This document shows, one piece after another, positions 15,548 through 21,794 of a DNA stretch of 21,794 bases. Made by a program: the position numbers and the translations under genes. Where the stretch lies: assembly GCA_029555925.1 (NCBI GenBank), contig JAKPQU010000029.1, positions 1-21,794 of the forward strand. Direction: 5' to 3'. This DNA comes from Bacillota bacterium. Lineage in GTDB: Bacteria > Eremiobacterota > SpSt-956 > JAKJGF01. The notes under the pieces were generated by a model. That model was given only the letters and a program-made list of their open reading frames with translations. It did not search any database and was not told the DNA's origin. Within the stretch, counting starts at the first letter, position 1; each line of letters opens with the position of its first letter.

Positions 15548-16981
15548 ATGCAAATTTCAAATAAGAAACATATAACATCAAACCATATGGTATCATTCAA
15601 ACAGTCTCAGTTCCGGGAAAAAGAACTCTCTGACAGAGTAACTGTTTCGGGAGACAGGCCTTCCGAATATGATGTAAACGCTCAGAAACTCCGTGATATG
15701 GCTAAAAAGAATGATATAAAATCTGCTACGGAACAGCATATATCCAGTTTAAACCTGGATAATTATATGATTCCTGCAAATCACGGCAGAGTTGCCCATA
15801 TGTGCCTTACTTTTGACGGTTATGATACAAAACATAATTATGTGACTGCCATGAAGACGTTCATCTCTAAAATGCCTGAAGCAAAATTTACTGTACTTGC
15901 ACGAAGCAAAAGCGATAGAAATTATCTTCAGGAACAGGTAGATGACTGGGCTAAAAAGGGGATCATAGAAAATCCGGAAAGAGTGAATATCATCAATACC
16001 GGAAAGAATCTCTCCATATGGGCTCAGGACTCGACCCTTGTCATAGGCAATAAAGTTGTGGAACAGGACAGAACCTGGTTCCCCGGAAGTGATGACGGAG
16101 CAGTTGCAGGTGAAATTGCGGAAGCAGATTCTTCGCTTGAATATGAAAAACTGGAAGGTATTTATATAGATGGAGGAAACCAGCTTGCCACAGATGATAC
16201 GCTCTTTGTAGGTTCCGATGCGGTAAAATTCATGCTTGAAGATATGAAACCCTATCCTTCTATATTCAAAAAAGTAGTAAATTTCTTTAAAGGAAAAGAT
16301 AATCCTCGGTTCAGTGAAAAATATGAAAGATTAATAGATGAACTTCATATAGATAATGCTGCAGCCATGAATAAGGAAGATCTCTGTACATTGATGATGG
16401 AAAAAACCTTTCCCCATCAAAAGATAGTTGTTGTCGGTCATAAAGGGGAACAGCCTTCTTTCCATATAGATATGGCTATGACTCCGCTCGGAAAAGCTGA
16501 TCCTGAAACCGGCAGACCTGTCATAACGGTTGGAGATCCTTCTATGGCTGTAGATATTCTCAGAAAATTAAAAAAAGAAGAGCCTGATAAATACAGCAGG
16601 TATGAAAAAGAAATCAGAAAGAAACTGGATTTTCCTGAACGTCACCCTCTTGACAGCCTTATGTGCAGTGTTACAGATGATTTACAGGAAAATTTTGACA
16701 GTCTGGCAAAAGAATTTGAACATAATGGTTATAAGATAGAAAGAGTTCCCTATCTGGGTTCGTCAGATATAAAGGGAGTACCGTGGATAACCTATAATAA
16801 CTCTGTGATAGACGGTGATAATATATTCATACCTAATTTTGCCATACCGGAACTGGATAATATAGGTAACGGAATTTATAAAAAATATGGTTATAACCCT
16901 GTTCCCATAGATATGACATCCATAAGTTCCCTCTCCGGAGCCATAAACTGCATTACAAAAGTCCTTGAAAGGGTTTATTGA
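15548..16981 (+). CDS. Pentein-fold (guanidino-group-modifying) protein
   Basis: The 477-residue protein, from the ATG at 15548 (AGGAT eight bases before it; the ATG at 15533 has no such site), carries the pentein motif set in order: WAQDST (158-163, in place of WxRD), DGGNQLATDDTLFVG (208-222), the catalytic-type HID (306-308) and a C-terminal GAINCIT with Cys 468, as in GGxIHCIT of agmatine deiminases. Penteins such as arginine and agmatine deiminases use Cys, His and acidic residues to attack a guanidino carbon. An insertion of about 80 residues separates DGGN and HID. Residues 1-75 are a polar leader without signal peptide, similar to that of the epimerase at 20223. The methyltransferase follows after 6 bp. 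Substrate unknown; activity is inferred from the family. Confidence 0.75.
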   Translation: MQISNKKHITSNHMVSFKQSQFREKELSDRVTVSGDRPSEYDVNAQKLRDMAKKNDIKSATEQHISSLNLDNYMIPANHGRVAHMCLTFDGYDTKHNYVTAMKTFISKMPEAKFTVLARSKSDRNYLQEQVDDWAKKGIIENPERVNIINTGKNLSIWAQDSTLVIGNKVVEQDRTWFPGSDDGAVAGEIAEADSSLEYEKLEGIYIDGGNQLATDDTLFVGSDAVKFMLEDMKPYPSIFKKVVNFFKGKDNPRFSEKYERLIDELHIDNAAAMNKEDLCTLMMEKTFPHQKIVVVGHKGEQPSFHIDMAMTPLGKADPETGRPVITVGDPSMAVDILRKLKKEEPDKYSRYEKEIRKKLDFPERHPLDSLMCSVTDDLQENFDSLAKEFEHNGYKIERVPYLGSSDIKGVPWITYNNSVIDGDNIFIPNFAIPELDNIGNGIYKKYGYNPVPIDMTSISSLSGAINCITKVLERVY

Positions 16982-16987
16982 TAATAA

Positions 16988-18232
16988 TTGACAGATAGTA
17001 TAAATATAAGATCTTTACTGGAAAATTTTTCTCTGGATAAAGATCTTTTAAATTCAGAGCCAACAAAAATCGAATATTTTAATACGGGGGAAGTGGAAAT
17101 TCCCAGATATATAAATGAGTTCTGGACTGCCGGTCAGAGAAAGGCTTCTTCCATTCATGAAGTTTCTTACAGGGCATGTTTTAAACCACAGATTCCCGCT
17201 TTTTTCATCAAGCTTTTTACTGCGAAAGGAGATTTTGTTTATGATCCTTTCAGCGGCAGGGGAACTACCATTATTGAAGCAGGGCTTTCAGGGAGAAATA
17301 TTATCTCCAATGACATAAACCCTTTGAGCAAGATTCTGTCTTTCCCCAGATTTTTTATTCCTGATATAAAAAAACTTGAGAAGAGATTGAAAGAAATTCC
17401 TCTGAATAAAAATTTAAAATCTGAAATAGATCTGTCCATGTTTTATCATCCCGATACAGAGCAGGAGCTTATAAGCCTGAAAAATTATTTAAAAGAAAGA
17501 GAAATCTCTCAGGCTGAAGATGATCTGGACAGATGGATAAGAATGGTTGCAACAAACAGACTTACGGGACATTCAAAAGGTTTTTTCTCTGTTTATACAC
17601 TTCCGCCAAATCAGGCTGTATCACAGGAAAGCCAGATAAGAATAAATAAAAAATTGAAGCAAAAACCTGAATATAGAAGCACATTGGATATTATTTTAAA
17701 AAAATCTAAAAATCTCATGAAAACACTTGATAGGGAACAGATAAAATCTCTTAAAAAGGCAGGATCGAATGGACTTTTTCTCTGTAAAGACGCAGGAGAA
17801 ACAGAGGAAATTAAATCTGAAACAGTTCAGCTTACAGTAACATCTCCGCCGTTTTTGAATATAGTTCATTATTCTGCCGATAACTGGCTACGGTGCTGGT
17901 TTAATTCTATCGATGATAAAGAAATAGGGAAGAAGATTACCATGAAAAGGACTGTAAACGAATGGTCATCTGTTATGGAAAAGGTTTTTCTGGAACTATA
18001 CAGAATTACGAAAAAAAACGGATGGGTTGCCTTCGAAGTGGGAGAGGTAAATAAAGGAAAGATAAATCTTGATGAATATATTGTCCCTGTAGGTATAAGG
18101 TCAGGATTTAAATGTGAAGCCATATTGATTAATGCCCAGAATTTTACCAAAACCTCCAATATATGGGGTGTAAAAAATAATAATTATGGCACAAATTCCA
18201 ACAGAATAATTATTTTTCAAAAGATTTTATAA
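16988..18232 (+). CDS. Orphan DNA methyltransferase (N4-cytosine/N6-adenine type)
   Basis: The 414-residue protein has a SAM-binding motif DPFSGRGTT (86-94) with NDINPLS (108-114) and a catalytic TSPPF (285-289), followed by KNNNYGTNSNRIIIF near the end. TSPPF favours N4-cytosine methylation, but N6-adenine cannot be excluded. The order, SAM motif before the TSPP motif, with a helical insert between them (about 125-270), should be compared with known classes. The TTG start at 16988 is the only start before motif I, six bases after the pentein stop and without a good ribosome binding site, so coupling is likely. No restriction enzyme, specificity subunit or methylation-dependent partner is nearby. 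It is convergent with the carrier gene, 19 bp apart, without a heptad array. Confidence 0.88.
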   Translation: MTDSINIRSLLENFSLDKDLLNSEPTKIEYFNTGEVEIPRYINEFWTAGQRKASSIHEVSYRACFKPQIPAFFIKLFTAKGDFVYDPFSGRGTTIIEAGLSGRNIISNDINPLSKILSFPRFFIPDIKKLEKRLKEIPLNKNLKSEIDLSMFYHPDTEQELISLKNYLKEREISQAEDDLDRWIRMVATNRLTGHSKGFFSVYTLPPNQAVSQESQIRINKKLKQKPEYRSTLDIILKKSKNLMKTLDREQIKSLKKAGSNGLFLCKDAGETEEIKSETVQLTVTSPPFLNIVHYSADNWLRCWFNSIDDKEIGKKITMKRTVNEWSSVMEKVFLELYRITKKNGWVAFEVGEVNKGKINLDEYIVPVGIRSGFKCEAILINAQNFTKTSNIWGVKNNNYGTNSNRIIIFQKIL

Positions 18233-18251
18233 ATATTTTCTATTTCACTAT

Positions 18252-19646
18252 TCAGTAAAAACTGTAAACATGTAATCCAATGATCAAAAACATGACTGCA
18301 ACGAGCCAGTAAAATAAAAATACAGGCAGTATAAAATAAGCCCATTTGTTCCATGGGATTTTTGCAATAGACAGTCCCGCCATAAGAGTGCCTGTAGTGG
18401 GTGAAATCATCCCTGTAATGCCTCCTCCATACTGATAGGCAGTTACTATTATATCCCTGTGAATATGGAGCAAATCTCCGAGAGGAGCCAGAACCGGTAT
18501 TGTAAGAGATGCGAGGCCCGATGAGGAAGGGACAAGAAAGGCAAGAATATTCTGTGTAAGGAGCATAAGAGTTACAAAAAAGGGTTTCGGAAGTCCTGAC
18601 AGGAGATTTGCGGAAGCAAAGAGGATTGTATCTATAATTTTTCCGTCCTTTGCCACAATAAGCACTCCTCTTGCAAGGCCTATTATTACTGCTGCATAGG
18701 TAAAATCTTTACAGCCCGTCACGAAACTTTCCGCCATCTTTTCCTGACAAAAACCGGAAATTATGCCTGATAAAAGTGCTACCCCAAGGAAAACCATTGA
18801 CACTTCCTCTATATACCATTTTTTTACGAGAAGTCCCCATACCATAACAGCCATGCCTGCCATAAATACGACAAGTATTAATCCATGTTTCCAGTTAAAG
18901 ATTACCATATTCTCGGAAGAAGCTGTATTGCCGGAAAATAAATGCCTGTTCAGTTTATCTATTTCATAAACCACTGATTTCTCAGGATTTTTCTTTACCC
19001 TGTGAGCATACCACATTATAAATATTACTGTAATGGCGGTATAAACAATAAACTGTATAACCCTGTAATTTATGCCTGTTCCCGGAGGTATTTCCGCTAT
19101 CGACTGTGCTATACCCACACAGAAAGGATTCAATGTTGACGCCGCACATCCGGCAGAAGGGCCCATGAAAACAATTAAAAATCCTGTCATGGAATCATAC
19201 CCCATGGCCATGCATAGTGGTATGAATATCATGAATAACGGTATAGTTTCTTCACACATGCCGAAAGTTGTGCCGCCAAGACTGAACAGTATTACAGATA
19301 CTGGAATAATAAGCATTTCTTTCCCCTTTAAGAATTGTACTGCTCTGTTCAGTCCTCCTTCTATTGCTCCAGTAGCATTTATAATACCGAAGGCTCCTCC
19401 TATAACAAGGACAAATCCTACAACTGCAGAAGCATCTTCAATACCTTTTATTAGAGACATAAGCACTCCTTTTATGCCCTGAGGATTTTTTTTAACTTCA
19501 TGATAGGAACCTGCCTTTACAAGATCTCTTCCGTCTCTGTCTTTATATCTGTCAAATTCACCTGCAGGTACTATATAAGTCAGTATGGCGATAAAGATGA
19601 TTAAAAAGAATATGAGTGTATAGGGATGCGGTATTTTGAGTTTCAT
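18252..19646 (-). CDS. YfcC-family inner-membrane carrier
   Basis: The 464-residue, highly hydrophobic protein matches the YfcC/DcuC-like (C4-dicarboxylate carrier fold) family: IPHPYTLIFFL and IVPAGEF near the start, GMCEETIPLF (about 128-137), LNPFCVG, VPSSSGLASLTIPVLAPLGDLL and MISPTTGTLMAGL near the end, with about eleven or twelve predicted spans. Members are annotated as carboxylate or basic amino-acid carriers. The ATG at 19646 has GGAGG before it; the longer frame (to 19793) would translate the heptad array. It is convergent with the methyltransferase. Because some family members accompany arginine-deiminase genes, a link to the pentein protein is conceivable but unproven. Confidence 0.9.
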   Translation of the reverse strand: MKLKIPHPYTLIFFLIIFIAILTYIVPAGEFDRYKDRDGRDLVKAGSYHEVKKNPQGIKGVLMSLIKGIEDASAVVGFVLVIGGAFGIINATGAIEGGLNRAVQFLKGKEMLIIPVSVILFSLGGTTFGMCEETIPLFMIFIPLCMAMGYDSMTGFLIVFMGPSAGCAASTLNPFCVGIAQSIAEIPPGTGINYRVIQFIVYTAITVIFIMWYAHRVKKNPEKSVVYEIDKLNRHLFSGNTASSENMVIFNWKHGLILVVFMAGMAVMVWGLLVKKWYIEEVSMVFLGVALLSGIISGFCQEKMAESFVTGCKDFTYAAVIIGLARGVLIVAKDGKIIDTILFASANLLSGLPKPFFVTLMLLTQNILAFLVPSSSGLASLTIPVLAPLGDLLHIHRDIIVTAYQYGGGITGMISPTTGTLMAGLSIAKIPWNKWAYFILPVFLFYWLVAVMFLIIGLHVYSFY

Positions 19647-19677
19647 AAAAGCCTCCGTTCTCAATTTATATGAGAAT

Positions 19678-19709
19678 CGTAACGCGTAACGCGTAACACG
19701 TGACGGGAG
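19678..19709. repeat. Heptad array upstream of the carrier
   Basis: Three GTAACGC-type units, GTAACAC and GTGACGG start 31 bp before the carrier start. It is the outer left arm of the divergent gap; 19710-19768 shows no other feature. Confidence 0.85.
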
Positions 19710-19768
19710 GAACAAATTCTCATAGTTGTGACCGAACTGGTCATGGTTTTTACTGAGGTGAGCATAAA

Positions 19769-19899
19769 TATAGTTAGTTTCATAACTATCCATAAATAAT
19801 GACCTCGTAATGCGTAAAGCGTAATGCGTGATGCGCAGGCATTAAACCCGTCACGCGTCACGACGACTTAAATTCTAATAAGTTATGAAATACACTATA
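19769..19899. mobile_element. Palindromic MITE-like element, copy 2
   Basis: Terminal inverted repeats of 19 bp (19769-19787 and 19881-19899; TATAGT, three bases, TTTCATAACT) match at 16 positions or more. Inner heptad arms lie at 19806-19837 (GTAATGC, GTAAAGC, GTGATGC) and 19848-19863, with the loop GGCATTAAACCC. It is clearly homologous to copy 1 (6320-6457) from end to end. Confidence 0.78.
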
Positions 19900-19923
19900 C
19901 ATGCTTATGCTCAGATCAGTATT

Positions 19924-19941
19924 ATGAATAATATTATTCAT
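19924..19941. promoter_or_regulatory. Perfect 18-bp palindrome in the epimerase upstream region
   Basis: ATGAATAATATTATTCAT is a perfect palindrome, of operator size. A TATAAT (19984-19989) with poor -35 lies 42 bp downstream. The remaining space to 20179 is AT-rich and holds no gene that I can support; a 25-codon frame at 20048-20125 lacks a ribosome binding site. Confidence 0.4.
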
Positions 19942-20179
19942 GAAAAATGTTAATCCTTTAAAACATTTCACTTTAAAATATGTTATAATATACGTAAATT
20001 GTAAATAATGTGATTTCGGGAGATTCATAATCTATTTCAATTTCGTTATGTCTTCCGGGAGAGTTATGAAAAATCCTTTGACAGGTAAAAACAGCAATTT
20101 TGAGCAAGAAATTTTTCCTGAATAAGTTTATAATCCATGTAATGGCATTTCAGTAATCGCAGGTCAGAATTGAAATTTT

Positions 20180-20203
20180 ACGCATTACGCATCACTCATT
20201 ACG
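20180..20203. repeat. Heptad array (right arm only) upstream of the epimerase
   Basis: GCATTAC, GCATCAC and TCATTAC units end 19 bp before the start codon. No matching left arm lies nearby apart from those in the element at 19769-19899. Confidence 0.75.
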
Positions 20204-20222
20204 ATTTTCAGGAGGTATAAAC

Positions 20223-21635
20223 ATGACTATTAATTCTATCAATATGAAACAGGTAACTGCTCCAATCACACAAAAAACTGCTTCTCAGGAAGTTTCTTCA
20301 GACAGTATTTCCCTGGGGAATACATCTCCTTCCGGCTTTATGAATGATTTAAACCAGCTCAGGCAGATGTCTGAAACAGGAAAAATAGAAGGAACTTCTT
20401 CTATCGGGTCAAAAGAATTCTGGGTAAATCAGGCTACCCATATGACTGATTTCTTTGCAAAGGTGTCAAAGGATGAAGTGGACGGAGGATTTTACACCCA
20501 TATAGACAGCACGGGAAAAGTATCCAATGAGAATGAAAAATTCCTTATGCCAACAAGCAGACAGATTTATTCCTATGCCGCAACCTATGAGCTTACAGGC
20601 GATAAGAAATATCTGGATCTGGCAAAACATGGCGTTGATTTCGTGCTCGCCCATCATATGCAGAAAACAGATAACGGTGAGGTTTTCTGGATGCAGAAGG
20701 TAGATAAAAAGGGCAGTCTTGCAGAAGGAGAATCCGAAAAACCTCTTGCAATAAACGAGCAGACCTATGGACTTACAGGGTTGATTGCCTACTATAAAGC
20801 GACTAAAGACCCTGAAATACTTGAAGTCATAAAAGGAGGACATAAATTCCTTACGGAACATTTTACGGATAAGGAAAACGGAGGATTTTTTGACAGTGTA
20901 AATAACGGCACCTTTGAGGCAAATAAAACAAAGAGCTATAATTCTACAGTATATCCTGCCACCTCTGCCCTTCTGGATATGGCTGATGTTGCCGAAGGAG
21001 ACTGGAAAAAGGAAGTCCTGGGACAGTTAAAAGAACTTACCGGTGATTTCATTAAATATTTCCCCGATCCCTCTACAGGTTTTATCAAAGAAAATTTCAC
21101 GTCAGACTGGAAAGAAGACTGGCGGGGATGGCAGAAACAGCCTGAAGGAACCATAGGAGTAACAGGCCATAATACACAGGGAGCACTCTTTTTGCTTCGT
21201 GCCGAAAGGCTGCTCCGTAAAGAAGGACTTCTTACTGCGGAAGAATCAAAAGCCTATAAAGATACTGCTAAAAATATTCTGGATTCTATTCTCGAAAAAG
21301 GCTATGATAAACAGAATGGCGGATGGTTCGACGTATTTGTCAGGGAAACAGGTAAGAATATGTGGCATACAAATAAAGCGTTCTGGCAGCAGGAAGAAGG
21401 TTATCTTGCCACCCTTGCCATGTCGAAAATTGACGGAGATCCGAAATATAAAGAAGCTACCGATAAAACACTTCAGTTCTGGGATAAATATTTTATGGAC
21501 AGAGAGGTCGGGGGAGACAGGCAGACTGTGGCACAGGACGGTACTGCTCTGACAGATCCCAAGGGAGGGCCGGGAAAAAGTTCCTATCATTCCGTTGAAA
21601 TGGCAAAACTGGCTCTTGAAATAGGCAACTGGTAA
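20223..21635 (+). CDS. AGE-family sugar epimerase with N-terminal leader
   Basis: The 470-residue protein has an (alpha/alpha)6-barrel of the N-acylglucosamine 2-epimerase / cellobiose 2-epimerase type from about residue 62. Typical signatures are DGGFYTHID (87-95), TSRQIYSYA (111-119), VTGHNTQGALFLLRA (313-327, H316), KAFWQQEEG (385-393) and SSYHSVEMA (453-461, H456). The two histidines correspond to the catalytic pair in known epimerases. The family interconverts C2 epimers of hexoses or amino sugars, or isomerises mannose; which one applies here is open. Residues 1-60 are a polar, Ser/Thr/Gln-rich extension without signal peptide that resembles the pentein leader. The ATG is preceded by AGGAGG. 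It stands alone, with no sugar gene adjoining in the window. Confidence 0.88.
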   Translation: MTINSINMKQVTAPITQKTASQEVSSDSISLGNTSPSGFMNDLNQLRQMSETGKIEGTSSIGSKEFWVNQATHMTDFFAKVSKDEVDGGFYTHIDSTGKVSNENEKFLMPTSRQIYSYAATYELTGDKKYLDLAKHGVDFVLAHHMQKTDNGEVFWMQKVDKKGSLAEGESEKPLAINEQTYGLTGLIAYYKATKDPEILEVIKGGHKFLTEHFTDKENGGFFDSVNNGTFEANKTKSYNSTVYPATSALLDMADVAEGDWKKEVLGQLKELTGDFIKYFPDPSTGFIKENFTSDWKEDWRGWQKQPEGTIGVTGHNTQGALFLLRAERLLRKEGLLTAEESKAYKDTAKNILDSILEKGYDKQNGGWFDVFVRETGKNMWHTNKAFWQQEEGYLATLAMSKIDGDPKYKEATDKTLQFWDKYFMDREVGGDRQTVAQDGTALTDPKGGPGKSSYHSVEMAKLALEIGNW

Positions 21636-21732
21636 GACTATCTAAGTACCGTAACAGGTAAAATGGTATCCGTAAAAAGCTTCTGCCTGGCGGGCTCTGG
21701 AGAAGAAAAATTAGTTTTTTATATAGGATTAA

Positions 21733-21780
21733 AAATTAAATAAGGGCTAATTTATTGTCTGTAAAACAAATTAAATAAGG
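21733..21780. repeat. AT-rich direct repeat at the right edge
   Basis: AAATTAAATAAGG occurs at 21733-21745 and 21768-21780, 35 bp apart, and some similarity continues after each copy up to the window end. It may be the start of a longer tandem repeat. No gene is visible in 21636-21794. Confidence 0.5.
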
Positions 21781-21794
21781 CAAATTATTTTTCT

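Noticed and set aside
19072..19482. 136-codon plus-strand frame
   Set aside because: It is antisense to membrane segments of the carrier and has no ribosome binding site or recognisable domain.
19661..19861. 66-codon minus-strand frame and the long start of the carrier at 19793
   Set aside because: Both read through the heptads and the palindromic element; the carrier has a good ribosome binding site at its 19646 start.
21733..21794. Start of a CRISPR array at the right edge
   Set aside because: Only two 13-bp AT-rich copies are visible and the similarity runs on past the repeat; too little to call.

Overview
The window is an AT-rich stretch of bacterial chromosome, probably from an anaerobic fermentative, diderm-like organism that I cannot name. 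Pointers are a butyrate kinase, a YfcC-type carboxylate/amino-acid carrier, a cytoplasmic GH13 amylase, a CsgG/FlgO-like envelope protein, TPR-rich proteins and many TTG/GTG starts. The mixture recalls poorly cultured lineages such as Riflebacteria, Wallbacteria or Eremiobacterota/Xenobia, but that is an impression and not a phylogenetic result. I see no rRNA, tRNA, CRISPR array or transposase gene.

Layout. (1) 346-6167, minus strand: a signalling/envelope cluster. It reads, in transcription order, a zinc-ribbon Ser/Thr kinase with one membrane span and TPRs; a TPR reading frame that is the kinase's own continuation, separated by a -1 frameshift; a secreted CsgG/FlgO-like TPR protein; and a secreted DUF4384-TPR protein. 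(2) 6443-7381: a small orphan reading frame and an FMN-dependent azoreductase, convergent. (3) 7731-9599: a hybrid histidine kinase. (4) 9694-12673, minus strand: butyrate kinase overlapping a neopullulanase-like amylase. (5) 12997-14022: a secreted protein of unknown family. (6) 14083-14229, minus strand: a remnant of a PIN-domain (VapC-like) toxin, not previously visible as an ORF. (7) 14306-18232, plus strand: an exported metallophosphoesterase, a pentein-fold (guanidino-modifying) protein and an orphan DNA methyltransferase. (8) 18252-19646, minus strand: a YfcC-family carrier. (9) 20223-21635: an AGE-type epimerase with an unusual N-terminal leader.

The most striking feature is a family of 7-bp repeats of the form GTRANNN (mostly GTGACGC, GTAACGC, GTAATGC, GTGAAGG, GTGAAAA). 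They sit in almost every gap between transcription units and are absent from operon junctions. In each gap the left arm reads GTGA and the right arm reads TCAC, so the gap can fold into a hairpin. At 5' ends the arrays lie 14-58 bp before start codons, inside the predicted leader where a promoter can be placed. At 3' ends they run into the genes and supply the stop codons: one unbroken register of 17 heptads (9596-9714) contains the stop of the histidine kinase and the last codons of the amylase. Three divergent gaps also carry copies of a roughly 130-bp palindromic, MITE-like element with 19-bp terminal inverted repeats built around such heptads.

Functionally the genes do not form one pathway. 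The best candidate for an undescribed system is the kinase/TPR/CsgG-like/DUF4384 cluster together with the heptad boundary repeats.
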